Source: Saccharolobus caldissimus (GTDB lineage Archaea; Thermoproteota; Thermoprotei_A; Sulfolobales; Sulfolobaceae). Taken from it: a stretch of 64,000 bases of DNA. How positions within the stretch are numbered: the stretch's first letter is position 1; each line of letters opens with the position of its first letter. This document shows, one piece after another, positions 19,061-30,500 of this stretch. Location: positions 1,080,001 to 1,144,000 of the forward strand of contig NZ_AP025226.1 of NCBI RefSeq assembly GCF_020886315.1, read 5' to 3'. The translations under genes and the position numbers were made by a program. The notes beneath the pieces are model-generated. The model did no database searches. It was not told the origin of the DNA and saw only the letters and a list, made by a program, of their open reading frames with translations.

Positions 19061-20608
19061 CTACTCCTTAATTTCTCCACTTAGCTTTTCTTCTTCAACT
19101 ATATCTACTAATCTGCCTGCATTTTTATATGCCTGGGGTTTGTATATCTTTATTAAATATCCGTAAATTACTGAAAACGTTAGCAATATAGCACCAATTA
19201 TTACAGCTTGCGTGACTGGAAATACTGGAGGATAAATGGATTCATATAATACGAAAGCAAAGACTACTGTAGCTAGGGCAGGTAAAATATAATGAACTAT
19301 GAAGCCTTTAACGCTTTCCTTAGTTCCATGTAGTCTACTAAATAGAGTCATTACTGCAGTATTGTTAATGAAGTGAGCTACTATAAATCCTACAAGAGCT
19401 ATTGTAGTCAAGAAATCAAACGCATTACTTAACGCGTTAAATATTTGATTGTTTATTGCCGAACTACTGAGCATCATTTGAGGTGTTACTCCAGAGTAAT
19501 ATCCTATTACAAATCCTGAGGCTATTGCCAGTATGCTAGATGACATCCCAACGAAAGTTAAAGCTTTAGTAGGGGTTATTCTCTTTGGGTCTACATAAGA
19601 GAAGAATCTCGGTAATATCCCATCTCTACCCATAGCGAAATAAACTCTTCCTGCGTTAGACTGCATTGCAACGCTATCAGAAAACGCTGAATTAAACGCA
19701 AATAAGGCTAATAAGAGTCCTCCTACAATACCCATATACTCAGTATATATAATTATTCCAGGAATTGATGAGTTTGCAAACGTAGCCATATTATTGACTC
19801 CCCAACCTACAGTTAGAGCATATGCCACTTCGGTTAGTACAGATCCTACTATAGTAACTCCTAACATTAATGCTTTAGTTATATTTCTACTATGTTTAAC
19901 TTCTTCTCCTAATGGGGCAGATCCTCCATATCCTATGAAGCTAGTTAATCCAAATATCATTCCTAATCCTAACCCGGCCAAAGGACCACCTAAAGGCATG
20001 AAATATTTTCCATATATCGTGTTCCAAGCAAAGGGATTAAAAACTGCTAAAGTGTTATCTGGAGCCCTTGAAATTATAATAGCCGATGTTATAGCCAAGA
20101 AAGCGACTTCGGTCAGAGCGGCATATCTTAAGAATTGCATCTGTGGTCTAATTCCTAACATTGCGAGAATTATGGGAACTATGATGAATATTAGTATGAA
20201 AGGTATCCATATCCACGCGGGTAAAACTATATGCCAGAAATAGTACAATACGCCAGGCAATACTACACCAGCAACGTATACTGGTATTGCTGCAGTACTT
20301 GCTATCTGATATACTGGGTACATTAGACCAACTATTATCGCTGGAAACGAACCGAATGCCTTAGCAACGTAACCATAATAGCCGCCTGCGCTCGCGTGAT
20401 GTTTAGAGAGGTGATATAATGTATTTACCTCAATGAACATTGTTAGCATAGCCAGTAAAAAAGCTAAAGGGGTTAAAACGAAAGCGAAAGCTGCTGCACT
20501 TGTTATAAAAGCAACGGTGTCACATGCTGGTGCCATAGCTGCTATTTCTTGCGCGATTGCCTCTATCGTACCTACAACACCTTTCTTTAATCTTGGGATT
20601 GAGTTCAT
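19061..20608 (-). CDS. Amino-acid permease (APC superfamily)
   Basis: 515 residues with 12-14 helices. The first helix region ATIAQEIAAMAPACDTVAF and the following SAGGYYGYVAKAFGS are the substrate-binding motifs of the APC/AAT family, and GYGGSAPLGEEVKHSRNITKAL is the conserved loop after helix 6. It should import amino acids or amines with protons. A 17-bp palindrome covers its start codon, so it is probably under a dedicated regulator. It diverges from the membrane protein / treZ operon. Confidence 0.88.
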   Translation of the reverse strand: MNSIPRLKKGVVGTIEAIAQEIAAMAPACDTVAFITSAAAFAFVLTPLAFLLAMLTMFIEVNTLYHLSKHHASAGGYYGYVAKAFGSFPAIIVGLMYPVYQIASTAAIPVYVAGVVLPGVLYYFWHIVLPAWIWIPFILIFIIVPIILAMLGIRPQMQFLRYAALTEVAFLAITSAIIISRAPDNTLAVFNPFAWNTIYGKYFMPLGGPLAGLGLGMIFGLTSFIGYGGSAPLGEEVKHSRNITKALMLGVTIVGSVLTEVAYALTVGWGVNNMATFANSSIPGIIIYTEYMGIVGGLLLALFAFNSAFSDSVAMQSNAGRVYFAMGRDGILPRFFSYVDPKRITPTKALTFVGMSSSILAIASGFVIGYYSGVTPQMMLSSSAINNQIFNALSNAFDFLTTIALVGFIVAHFINNTAVMTLFSRLHGTKESVKGFIVHYILPALATVVFAFVLYESIYPPVFPVTQAVIIGAILLTFSVIYGYLIKIYKPQAYKNAGRLVDIVEEEKLSGEIKE

Positions 20609-20623
20609 TCGGGTAACCCGAAT
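20607..20623. promoter_or_regulatory. Perfect 17-bp palindrome at permease start
   Basis: ATTCGGGTAACCCGAAT, 8-bp perfect arms around one central base. It overlaps the initiating ATG of the permease (minus strand) and the expected transcription start; the TATA-like ATTTAAAT is about 26-30 bp further upstream. GC-rich in an AT-rich region, so not a composition effect. Best read as a repressor operator. Confidence 0.55.
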
Positions 20624-20690
20624 AAAGCTAAAGTAATATAGTATTTAAATTTTTCTTTTATACTTAAGGAGTGTGGAGGAAATGTAAACA

Positions 20691-20797
20691 TTAAGCTATA
20701 AATTCATACTTTAACGTAAAAGGCGCCCTCTTATAATCTAGGCTAGAGTGTACTCCATATATGGAATTTCTCTATTTAAAAATTTATGACTAAATGA
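20691..20797. repeat. Dispersed intergenic repeat, copy A (107 bp)
   Basis: Aligns along its length with 40903-41007. The most conserved block is TCATACTTTAACGTAAAA followed by a short GC patch and TCTTATAAT; the ends TTAAG and TAAATGA also match. Inside, TCCATATATGGA (20754-20765) is palindromic, and the other copy keeps pairing there with different bases. In both places the repeat lies about 90 bp upstream of a minus-strand gene start. No coding potential. It could be a small RNA gene, regulatory site or MITE. Confidence 0.6.
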
Positions 20798-20921
20798 TAG
20801 TATTTTCGCATTTTTATTAATGATCTAGTAAGTATCTTTAATAGAAAAATATCACAAAGTTAATCAATATTATCCTAGTATTAGGAATAAATTTAATTTG
20901 TAATCGCAAAAGGTTAAAGAT

Positions 20922-21407
20922 ATGGATATAATTTTCGACGTGCTAAACGAAATTCACGGATTTTTCGGAGCTTTATGGGCTGGAGCTGCATTTCTAAACT
21001 TTTTAATAAAACCTCAAGATAAGAAACAATATGAGAAAATGGGAAAATTCTTTATGATATCTTCAGTAATTACTATAGTAACAGGAGTAATCTTATTCGC
21101 ATACATTTACCTAGTACCATATCAAGGTAACTTATTCATAGTCGATGCAGTTTTACATGAGAACTTAGACGTTAGAATAAGAGCTTTCCTTAACTTAATA
21201 GGTGGAGCCTTCGGCCTATTAGCTTTTGGTTCTGGAATGGTTATGGGGAATAGAATAAGGCTTTTAATGAGCGTTAAGGAGGGAGACGTTACCTTATTGG
21301 AAATAAAGAGGTCAATTGGGAATCTTTCCAAAATAAATATTGTATTTTTATTGCTATCAATAGCAATGATGATTTTAGCTGGGTCTATTGCCCAAGTTAT
21401 ATTTTAA
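20922..21407 (+). CDS. Hypothetical four-helix membrane protein
   Basis: 161 residues with four hydrophobic helices (about 12-30, 45-70, 88-110, 138-160). The first is EIHGFFGALWAGAAFLNFLI; a His near the start of the first helix followed by small residues is seen in CopD-like and other heme or copper membrane proteins, but I cannot assign it. It precedes treZ by only 12 bp with a Shine-Dalgarno-like GGTGA in the gap, so it is probably co-transcribed with the trehalose genes. Confidence 0.65.
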   Translation: MDIIFDVLNEIHGFFGALWAGAAFLNFLIKPQDKKQYEKMGKFFMISSVITIVTGVILFAYIYLVPYQGNLFIVDAVLHENLDVRIRAFLNLIGGAFGLLAFGSGMVMGNRIRLLMSVKEGDVTLLEIKRSIGNLSKINIVFLLLSIAMMILAGSIAQVIF

Positions 21408-21419
21408 GGTGAACGTAAA

Positions 21420-23102
21420 ATGTTCGGTCCTAGGGTTGAAGATGACGGGGTAACGTTTACGTTATGGGCACCATATCAAGGACATGTTAAATTGAAGATT
21501 TTAAACAAGGGAATTTATGAGATGGAAAAGGATGATAAAGGTTACTTCAAGGTTAAAGTTAATGAAGTGAAAGTAGGAGATAAATATAAATTTATACTCG
21601 ATAACGGCAGTGAGATACCAGATCCCGTATCAAGATATCAGCCTGAGGGAGTTCATGGCTATTCTGAAGTCATTTCAAACTCCTTTAACTGGGAAGATGA
21701 AGGATGGAGAGGAATAGAAAGGAGGAATTTAATTATATACGAACTTCACGTAGGGACATTTACGCCAGAGGGTACTTTTGAAGGTGTTATTAATAGATTA
21801 GATTACTTAAAGGAATTAGGAGTTAACGCCATAGAGATAATGCCCATAGCCCAATTCCCTGGAAGAAGAGATTGGGGATATGATGGGGTTTACTTATATG
21901 CGGTTCAAAACTCTTATGGGGGTCCTATTGGATTTAAGAGGTTAATCAATGAAGCTCATAAAAGGGAACTAGGTGTAATTCTTGACGTTGTCTATAATCA
22001 TGTGGGACCAGAAGGTAATTATATGGTAAGTTTAGGACCTTATTTCTCCATTAGATACTCTACACCTTGGGGTTTAACCTTTAACTTCGACGATAGTGGG
22101 AGTGATGAGGTAAGGAAATTTATATTAGAAAATGTCGAATATTGGTTGAGAGATTTTCACGTTGACGGACTTAGATTAGATGCTGTTCACGCAATAATAG
22201 ATAACTCTCCGAAGCATATCTTAGAAGATATAGCAGACTTAGCACATAAATATAACAGAATTGTGATAGCGGAAAGCGATTTAAATGACTCAAAAATTGT
22301 AAACCCTAAGGAAAAGTGTGGCTATAATATTGACGCTCAATGGGTAGATGATTTTCATCATTCAATTCACGCTTATTTAACTGGTGAGAGAAATGGTTAT
22401 TATATGGATTTTGGAGGAATTGAGGATATAATAAAAAGTTATAGAGATGTATTTGTATATGATGGCAAGTATTCTAGATATAGGAGGAAGACTCATGGAA
22501 AGCCTATTGGCGATTTAGATGGTTGTAAATTTGTAGTTTACATTCAGAATCATGATCAAGTTGGGAATAGAGGTAAGGGAGAGAGGTTAATAAACTTAGT
22601 TGATTTAGAATCGTATAAGATAGCAGTAGCATTGTATCTTTTATCACCCTATATTCCCATGCTTTTCATGGGTGAGGAATATGGAGAAAGAAATCCGTTC
22701 TACTTCTTCTCTGATTTCTCAGATCCTAAATTAATACAAGGTGTAAGAGAGGGGAGGAAAAGAGAAAACAATCAAGATACAGATCCTCAATCTGAGGAAA
22801 CATTTAACGCTTCTAAATTAAGCTGGAAATTTGATAATTCTATTCTAGAACTATATAAAAGATTGATAAGGATAAGAAAGGAATACATTATTCCATGTGA
22901 CAGAAATAATATAATAGAATATGGGAATAATTGGATGATATTGAAAAATAATAAAATATTTGCAATATACGTATTTTCCAAATCTAATATAGAAGTTAAA
23001 TATAATGGCAAATTAATTTTAGCCTCTACCAATTATTTCCCAGAGGAGATAAAAGAAGGTATCTATTACTTTAGAAAGGGTTTTGGTTTATATAAACTTT
23101 AG
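21420..23102 (+). CDS. treZ: Maltooligosyltrehalose trehalohydrolase (TreZ)
   Basis: 560 residues. It releases trehalose from the end of maltooligosyltrehalose made by TreY. An N-terminal beta domain ([16 protein letters not shown]) is followed by a GH13 barrel: [12 protein letters not shown] gives the nucleophile Asp254, VIAESDLND the acid Glu285, and [10 protein letters not shown] the transition-state Asp379. Spacing matches the characterised Sulfolobus enzyme. The start is supported by GGTGA at 21408-21412, unusual here because most first genes look leaderless; it marks treZ as internal to an operon. Cytoplasmic. Confidence 0.95.
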   Translation: MFGPRVEDDGVTFTLWAPYQGHVKLKILNKGIYEMEKDDKGYFKVKVNEVKVGDKYKFILDNGSEIPDPVSRYQPEGVHGYSEVISNSFNWEDEGWRGIERRNLIIYELHVGTFTPEGTFEGVINRLDYLKELGVNAIEIMPIAQFPGRRDWGYDGVYLYAVQNSYGGPIGFKRLINEAHKRELGVILDVVYNHVGPEGNYMVSLGPYFSIRYSTPWGLTFNFDDSGSDEVRKFILENVEYWLRDFHVDGLRLDAVHAIIDNSPKHILEDIADLAHKYNRIVIAESDLNDSKIVNPKEKCGYNIDAQWVDDFHHSIHAYLTGERNGYYMDFGGIEDIIKSYRDVFVYDGKYSRYRRKTHGKPIGDLDGCKFVVYIQNHDQVGNRGKGERLINLVDLESYKIAVALYLLSPYIPMLFMGEEYGERNPFYFFSDFSDPKLIQGVREGRKRENNQDTDPQSEETFNASKLSWKFDNSILELYKRLIRIRKEYIIPCDRNNIIEYGNNWMILKNNKIFAIYVFSKSNIEVKYNGKLILASTNYFPEEIKEGIYYFRKGFGLYKL

Positions 23103-23144
23103 GGGAGGAGAGTTTAAAAATTTCTAGTTATGATTATACTTTTG

Positions 23145-23231
23145 ATGGTTGGTAAAAATCTAAGTGAAGAGGAAAGGAGAAAGGAGGAAATAAGGAAATT
23201 ATTAATCTTAATAGCAATGGCAAGGATGTAA
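23145..23231 (+). CDS. Candidate 28-aa micro-protein between treZ and treX
   Basis: ATG 23145 to TAA encodes MVGKNLSEEERRKEEIRKLL and then a short hydrophobic end (ILIAMARM): a charged helix with a hydrophobic tail. A TATA-like GTTTAAAAATT sits at 23112-23122, at the right distance for a leaderless transcript. It fills most of the treZ-treX gap. Coding status is unproven. Confidence 0.4.
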   Translation: MVGKNLSEEERRKEEIRKLLILIAMARM

Positions 23232-23263
23232 AACCTTTTTTACTATAATATAAATAATTAGGT

Positions 23264-25411
23264 ATGTTTTTTAAAACGAGAGACAGACCGTTAAGACCTG
23301 GAGAACCATATCCCTTAGGGGCGAATTGGATAGAAAGAGAGGATGGCGTTAATTTCTCACTATTTTCAGAAAACGCCGAAAAAGTAGAATTATTACTTTA
23401 TTCTCCTGCTAATCAGAAATATCCGAAAGAGGTAATTGAAGTTAAGAATAAGACTGGAGACATTTGGCATACTTTTGTGCCGGGATTAAGACCAAGTCAA
23501 TTATATGCTTACAGAGTTTACGGCCCCTATAAGCCAGAAATGGGATTGAGATTTAACCCCAACAAAGTCCTTATAGATCCTTATGCTAAGGCAATTAACG
23601 GTAACGTAATTTGGAATGATGCGTTATTTGGTTATAAAATAGGTAATGATGATTTATCATTTGACGAGAGAGACTCTAGTGAATTCGTTCCCAAAAGCGT
23701 TGTAATAAATCCTTACTTTAATTGGGATGACGAGAATTTCTATAGAATGAAGAAAAGAATACCTCTAAAGGATACCGTAATTTATGAGGTTCACGTTAAG
23801 GGCTTTACTAAACTCAGAGTTGATTTACCAGAGAATATAAGGGGTACTTATGCTGGTCTAGCCTCAAGACAGATGATAGATTACTTAAAAGATTTAGGAA
23901 TAACTACAGTAGAGCTAATGCCCGTCTTTCATTTTATAGATCAAAGATTCCTAGTCGAGAAGGGATTAGTGAATTATTGGGGATACGATCCCATTAATTT
24001 CTTCTCCCCAGAATGTAGATATTCCAGTAGTGGATGTTTAGGGGAACAAGTTATAGAATTTAAAAAAATGGTTAATGAGCTTCATAACGCTGGAATAGAG
24101 GTTATCATAGATGTCGTATATAATCATACAGCTGAGGGAAATCACTTAGGGCCTACATTAAGTTTTAGGGGAATAGATAATTTAGCGTACTATATGTTAC
24201 AACCAGACAATAAAAGGTATTATCTAGATTTTACTGGCACTGGAAACACGCTAAACCTAAGTCATCCCAGAGTTATCCAGATGGTCTTAGACAGTTTAAG
24301 GTATTGGGTAACCGAAATGCACGTTGACGGATTTAGATTTGATTTAGCTGCAGCTTTAGCTAGAGAACTATATAACGTTAATATGCTAAATACCTTCTTT
24401 ATTGCAATACAGCAAGACCCTATATTATCTCAAATTAAGTTAATAGCCGAACCTTGGGATGTAGGTCCAGGCGGATATCAAGTTGGAAATTTTCCATATA
24501 TGTGGGCTGAATGGAACGGTAGATATAGGGATACGATAAGAAGGTTTTGGCGTGGTGAAGCATTACCCTATAGTGAAGTAGCCAATAGGCTATTGGGTTC
24601 GCCAGACATATATTTAGGTAATAACAAAACGCCTTTCGCAAGTATAAATTATATTACATCTCACGATGGGTTTACATTAGAGGATTTAGTGAGTTTTAAT
24701 CAAAAGCATAATGAGGCTAATGGATTTAACAATCAAGATGGTATGAATGAAAATTATAGTTGGAATTGTGGCGTTGAAGGTCCATCAAATGATCCAAATA
24801 TTATTCAATGCAGGGAGAAACAGAAGAGGAATTTTATGATAACATTATTTATAAGTCAAGGAGTTCCGATGATTCTAGGAGGAGATGAACTAAGTAGGAC
24901 TCAAAGGGGTAACAATAACGCCTTTTGCCAAGATAATGAGATAAGTTGGTTTGATTGGAATTTAGATGAAAGGAAGGTTAAATTCCTAGAATTCGTTAGG
25001 AGGTTAATTCACTTTTATAAGGCACATCCAATCTTTAGAAGAGAGAGATATTTCCAAGGGAAGAAACTGTTCGGTATGCCTTTAAAAGACGTTACCTTTT
25101 TAACTACTGACGGTAAAGAGGTAGATGAAAAAACGTGGAACTCTCCAACTCAAACTGTAAGTTTTATTCTAGAAGGTAGTGTAATAGATGAAATTAACGA
25201 ATATGGTGAGAGAATAGCAGATGACACTTTCCTAATTATACTTAATGCAAATCCTAATAACATTAAGTTCAAATTTCCTAAAGGCAAATGGGAATTAGTA
25301 GTTAGCTCATATTTAAGAGAAATTAAAAAAGAAGAGCAAATAGTAGAAGGTGAAAAGGAATTAGAAATAGAGGGGAGGACGGCTTTAATATATAGGAGGA
25401 TAGAATTATGA
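23264..25411 (+). CDS. treX: Glycogen debranching enzyme (TreX)
   Basis: 715 residues, the usual TreX length. An N-terminal CBM48-like domain (GVNFSLFSENAEKVELLLYS) precedes a GH13 isoamylase-type barrel: HVDGFRFDLAAALAREL has nucleophile Asp360, LIAEPWDVG has acid Glu396, and ITSHDGFTLEDLV has Asp468. It cleaves alpha-1,6 branches of glycogen and so supplies linear maltooligosaccharides for TreY. TATA-like CTATAATATAAAT lies just upstream; its stop overlaps the treY start. Confidence 0.95.
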   Translation: MFFKTRDRPLRPGEPYPLGANWIEREDGVNFSLFSENAEKVELLLYSPANQKYPKEVIEVKNKTGDIWHTFVPGLRPSQLYAYRVYGPYKPEMGLRFNPNKVLIDPYAKAINGNVIWNDALFGYKIGNDDLSFDERDSSEFVPKSVVINPYFNWDDENFYRMKKRIPLKDTVIYEVHVKGFTKLRVDLPENIRGTYAGLASRQMIDYLKDLGITTVELMPVFHFIDQRFLVEKGLVNYWGYDPINFFSPECRYSSSGCLGEQVIEFKKMVNELHNAGIEVIIDVVYNHTAEGNHLGPTLSFRGIDNLAYYMLQPDNKRYYLDFTGTGNTLNLSHPRVIQMVLDSLRYWVTEMHVDGFRFDLAAALARELYNVNMLNTFFIAIQQDPILSQIKLIAEPWDVGPGGYQVGNFPYMWAEWNGRYRDTIRRFWRGEALPYSEVANRLLGSPDIYLGNNKTPFASINYITSHDGFTLEDLVSFNQKHNEANGFNNQDGMNENYSWNCGVEGPSNDPNIIQCREKQKRNFMITLFISQGVPMILGGDELSRTQRGNNNAFCQDNEISWFDWNLDERKVKFLEFVRRLIHFYKAHPIFRRERYFQGKKLFGMPLKDVTFLTTDGKEVDEKTWNSPTQTVSFILEGSVIDEINEYGERIADDTFLIILNANPNNIKFKFPKGKWELVVSSYLREIKKEEQIVEGEKELEIEGRTALIYRRIEL

Positions 25412-27591
25412 TAGCAACCTATAGGTTACAACTTAATAAGGATTTCACTTTTTATGACGTGATAAACCATTTAGACTATTTCATTAAATTAGGTATATCT
25501 CATTTATACTTGTCCCCGGTTCTTAAAGCTAGACCTTCAAGTAGTCACGGTTACGATGTAGTTGACCACAGTAAAATTAACGAAGAATTAGGAGGTGAAG
25601 AGGGGTATTATAAGTTAATAAATGAGGCTAAGAAGAGAGGCTTAGGAATAATCCAAGATATAGTCCCTAATCACATGGCATTTCATCATACTAATTGGAG
25701 ACTAATGGATCTTTTAAGGAATTGGAATAAAAGCAAATATTATAATTACTTTGACCATTACGATAACGATAAAATAGTATTGCCAATATTAGAAGACGAA
25801 TTGGATAGGGTAATAGATAAGATAGTAATTAAAAACGATCATATAGAATACGGAGGAATAAATTTACCGATAAACGAGAAAGGTATAGAGTTCCTAAAGA
25901 GGCGTAATTGTTTTGATAATTCATGTCTAACTAAAGACGACGTAAAAACATTGTTATCAATGCAATTCTACGAATTAAAATATTGGAAGAATAATTATCC
26001 TAATTATAGAAGATTCTTCGCTGTAAATGACTTAATAGCAGTTAGAGTAGAATTAGAAGATGTATTTAGAGAATCTCATGAACTAATTTTTAAACTTCCA
26101 GTAGATGGGTTTAGAATAGATCACATAGATGGACTTTATGATCCCAAAGAGTACATAGATAGGCTTAGGAGAGAAGTAGGAGAGGATAAGATAATTTATA
26201 TAGAGAAAATCTTATCCATGAACGAAAAACTAAGAAAGGACTGGAAAGTTAATGGAACAACTGGATATGATTTCTTAAATTACGTTAACCTTCTACTAAT
26301 AGATAAGAACGGAGAAGGAGAATTGACAAAGTTCTATGAAGCGTTCATAGGAGAGAAAATGGATATTAACAAATTGGTAATTGAAAGTAAGAAATTAGTT
26401 GCAAATACGCTATTTAGGGGAGATATAGAAAGGTTAGCTAAACAATTAAACGTAGATTATGATTATTTAGTGGATTTCCTATCTTGTCTAAAGATTTATA
26501 GAACCTATATACCATATGAAGATGTTTCTGTGCTTAAAGAGTGTGATAAGGAAGGTAAAATAAAGAACGTTAATGGAATTATGAGACTTCAGCAATACAT
26601 GCCTGCAATATATGCTAAAGGCTATGAGGATACAGCATTATTTATATATAATAGGCTTATTTCAATTAATGAAGTAGGAAGCGACTTAAGAAGATTTTCC
26701 GTTAGCATTGAAGAGTTTCACGAGTTTAACATTAATAGAATTAACACCATATCACTTAATGCTACGTCAACTCATGACACTAAATTTAGCGAAGATGTAA
26801 GGGCTAAAGTTTCTGTAATTTCAGAAATTCCCAAAGAGTGGATAGAGAGAGTAAGTTACTGGCACTCTCTCCTTAAACCAAGTATAGACAAAAACGACGA
26901 ATATAGGATTTACCAAACGTTTTTAGGAAGTTTTGAGAGCTTTAACAATGAATATATAGAGAGGCTTAAAAGACACATAATTAAGGCCCTAAGAGAGGCT
27001 AAAGTTCACACCACATGGGAGAGTCCAAATGAGAATTATGAGAAAAAAGTTGTTGACTTCATAGATGATATGTTAATGAATGAAGCATTTAAGAGAGATT
27101 TTTTAGAATTTGAAAAGAAAATAAGATATTATGGTTATATGAAATCATTAGTAATGACAACATTAAAAATAATGTCTCCAGGAATTCCAGATTTCTATCA
27201 AGGTACCGAGGTTTGGAGGTATTTATTAACAGATCCAGATAATAGAATGCCAGTAGACTTTAACAGGCTTGAAAAATTAATTACTCAATTGCCCAATAGT
27301 ATAGAAAAGATTAGTATAAAAGATGAGAGGACGAAGATGCTACTTATAGTAAAACTATTGAAGATCAAAAGAGAGGAAAAATTAAACGATTATAAGCCCT
27401 TACCTTATGGTTTCATTAGGGGGAAAATTATTGTTTTATTCAGCCCTATTGTGACAAAAGAGATAAATGAAAGGATATCACTACCTAAAGGTTTTGATGT
27501 ATTAAGGGACAAGGAAATAAGTGCAGGAGAATATAAGCTAAGTGAAATTATAGGAGAACATAAGGTTTCAGTAATAATAATGAAAAATTGA
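25408..27591 (+). CDS. treY: Maltooligosyl trehalose synthase (TreY)
   Basis: 727 residues. It turns the reducing-end alpha-1,4 bond of a maltooligosaccharide into the alpha-1,1 bond of trehalose. GH13_26 features: MIATYRLQLNKDFTFYDV at the start, GYDVVDHSKINEELGG, catalytic Asp238 in VDGFRIDHIDGL, Glu266 in IIYIEKIL and Asp457 in STHDTKFSED. The ATG overlaps the treX stop by four bases (ATGA), so the two are coupled. The stop codon directly abuts the stop codon of the convergent tricorn gene. Confidence 0.95.
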   Translation: MIATYRLQLNKDFTFYDVINHLDYFIKLGISHLYLSPVLKARPSSSHGYDVVDHSKINEELGGEEGYYKLINEAKKRGLGIIQDIVPNHMAFHHTNWRLMDLLRNWNKSKYYNYFDHYDNDKIVLPILEDELDRVIDKIVIKNDHIEYGGINLPINEKGIEFLKRRNCFDNSCLTKDDVKTLLSMQFYELKYWKNNYPNYRRFFAVNDLIAVRVELEDVFRESHELIFKLPVDGFRIDHIDGLYDPKEYIDRLRREVGEDKIIYIEKILSMNEKLRKDWKVNGTTGYDFLNYVNLLLIDKNGEGELTKFYEAFIGEKMDINKLVIESKKLVANTLFRGDIERLAKQLNVDYDYLVDFLSCLKIYRTYIPYEDVSVLKECDKEGKIKNVNGIMRLQQYMPAIYAKGYEDTALFIYNRLISINEVGSDLRRFSVSIEEFHEFNINRINTISLNATSTHDTKFSEDVRAKVSVISEIPKEWIERVSYWHSLLKPSIDKNDEYRIYQTFLGSFESFNNEYIERLKRHIIKALREAKVHTTWESPNENYEKKVVDFIDDMLMNEAFKRDFLEFEKKIRYYGYMKSLVMTTLKIMSPGIPDFYQGTEVWRYLLTDPDNRMPVDFNRLEKLITQLPNSIEKISIKDERTKMLLIVKLLKIKREEKLNDYKPLPYGFIRGKIIVLFSPIVTKEINERISLPKGFDVLRDKEISAGEYKLSEIIGEHKVSVIIMKN

Positions 27592-30500
27592 TTATTTACT
27601 AATCTCCTTTAGAGCTAACTCAATGGCCTTATCTAACTGAGGGTCTTTATCCTCAGCATAATCTTCTGGTTTAATTTCAATCTCAATATCTGGGTCTACT
27701 CCATGATTCTCTATTCCTAAACCTATATCCTCAAAGTGTACTGCAAATTCTGGTTGGCTGATATATGTTTTATCAACTAGTCTATATCTAGGCAAAATCC
27801 CTACTACTCCTCCCCATGTTCTCTTACCTACTAATACACCTAATTTATATTTCTTGAAAAGATATGAGAATATGTCACCATCTGAACCTGCATACTCATT
27901 AGTTATCCCAACTAACACTTTTGGTGAGGAAAAGAATGGTACGGGAATCGGTTTTCCATTTCTCGGTATATCATATCCCATTCTCTTTAACATAAGTTTT
28001 TCTAATAATAGACCAGATATACTCCCACCTCTGTTAAATCTTACATCTATGATCAAACCATCTTTATCGAATTCTGAAATAAACAATCTATAGAACTCTG
28101 CAAATCCTTGAAACATCATATCTGGGATATGAATGTAACCTAATCTACCTTTACTCTTCTCGTGTACATATTCTCTGTTTCTCTCAACCCAATATCTATA
28201 TATTAAGAACCTCTCGTCCTTTAATACTTTGACCGTAACCCTCCTATTCTTGCCATCTCTAGTTATAACATCTAAAATCACTTGATCCTTGTTCAGTAAA
28301 TAATAATATAAATTGTTCTTAACTTCCTCACCATCTACCGCCTTAATGCAATCCCCTACGTTTAATTGTACTCCAGGATCTCTAAGAGGGCTTCTCTCGT
28401 TCTCATTTGTAGGATCTCCAACGTAAATTTTTACTATTTTATAACACTTATTCTCTTTATCAAATTCAAATTCCGCTCCTAAACCTCCAGTAGATAAGGG
28501 CTCTGGAGTCTCGTAATCATAAGCACTTTCATAGGAATGGGACGTTCTCGTTTCTCCCTGCATCTCTTGTAATAAGTCAGAAAGCTCAAATCTCGTGCTT
28601 ATTCTATCCAGAAGTTTTTCGTATTTAGCCAGTACTGAATCCCAATTAGGTAAATTCTTTTCGTTCCAATAATTCTGTTTCATTAATTTCCATGTCTCCC
28701 ATAACATCTGTCTCCATTCTTTTTCTGGCTCTACATAGACCTTAACTCTAGATAAATCTACTACACCACCTTTCTTACCCTGTGCATTAAAGTCAATTTT
28801 AGCATTAACGTCAACTAATCTTAAAGAATCTTTAAACATTACCAATATCTTAGACTTATCCCCAGATAATGAAAAACCACTTACATTGTCCGCGAAAAGT
28901 TCCTTAGTCTTACTATCAAGGTCATATACTTCAAGCTTACCGTAAATTTCGCCAGTAAATGATCTAAATCCCCTTATAGGATAGGAAAATAGGAATATCT
29001 TATTGTTCTTAGCCCCAGCTATCTGGACGTAATTGTCCTCATCCACTGGAAAAGGAATTACCCTATCTTCTATTCCCTCTAGTTCTATCTCTTTTTTATC
29101 ACTAACCTCCTCTAAAGGTTGGTTAAACGGAGAGTAGGCGTTACTTAAGACTAATAAATAAGGTTTAACTACTCTCTGAAAACTTAAATTGAATATTAAC
29201 TTATCGTTTGTAGGGTCTAAATGTCTTGCTGACAAGAAATACAGATACCTACCATCTGGGTCAAAGGACGGGGAAAAATCAAAACCATAAGGACTCGTAA
29301 CCCTTATTACTTTACCAGATATATGCCCTAACTTAATTGACTGTGTATTGTGACCCTCAGGAAACGAGTAAGCAAACCACTCACTATTCGGATGCCAATC
29401 CATTCCGAAAATAATATCGTATTCACTTTTATCTATCAATTTAGCTGAGTTGCTTTCAATTTCATAAAGCCATAATTCCAACTTATTATTTGATATTAGT
29501 ACTTTCTTCCCATCAGGTGAGACCTTAACTCTTTCTATTCTACCAAAATCTTTATCTATCTTCTTCTCGCTTCCATCCTTTCCTAAGATGACTAACTTGT
29601 CTGAGTCATCTACAGCTATTACGTCCCCGTTAGGTAATAATTGTATTTGCCTATACCTAACACCCTGTTTACTTCCTAATTGTACTGCAGGTCCTTCCCA
29701 GGGTCTCATTAAAAATATCTTACCTCTACTAACTAGACTTATGTAATTTCCATTTACTACGGCTTCAGTCATGTATTCAGTAACGTTCACAAACTTAGGC
29801 TGTCTTTTCTTCCTATCAGTGGGCAAATCTATTTCTAACTCAATTAACTGCTCAGATTTAGGATCATATAAATAAATATCTCCACCGTTTTGAAAAACTA
29901 TTCTATTCCCGTCAGAGCTAGCATTTCTGCAATAATACTCCGTGAAGTTTGTATGCTTCCTAAGATCCTTACCATCTAAGTTAACTGAATATAGATTAGC
30001 TATACCCTCATGATCAGATAAGAAGTAAACCCTATCATTAACTATCATAGGCCAGCTAACTATACCGTCTAGACTAATGAATTTAGTGAAAGTCTTTCCG
30101 TTATTATAAGAGATCCATAACTCTCCCTTAGTACCTCCCTTATATCCCTTCCAAAAAGGTAAATCTTGATAACCTCTAGCCAAAACTATTATATCATCTC
30201 TTATAGCTATATTAGATACAATCCCGAATGGTAATTTCTCAAAGTTTCCGTCATTTATATTAACTTTATAAGCCTCAGTCCACTGTATGAAAGGAGTGTG
30301 AAAATTAGTTATAACTATTATTTCGTCTTCGGAAATCCACCCAGCTACTCTACTATTATTGGTACCGAAAAAGGTAACCCTTTTGCTTTCTCCATCACCT
30401 GTTACGTAAATATCACCCCCACTTTTTCCACTCTTAAGCCATATAACTGTAAAAGCAACTCTCTTACCATCTAAACTAATCTTAGGTCTAATTGAAATTC

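Noticed and set aside
20671-20681. GGAGTGTGGA resembling the MITE end
   Set aside because: Only ten bases match and no partner end or duplication exists nearby.
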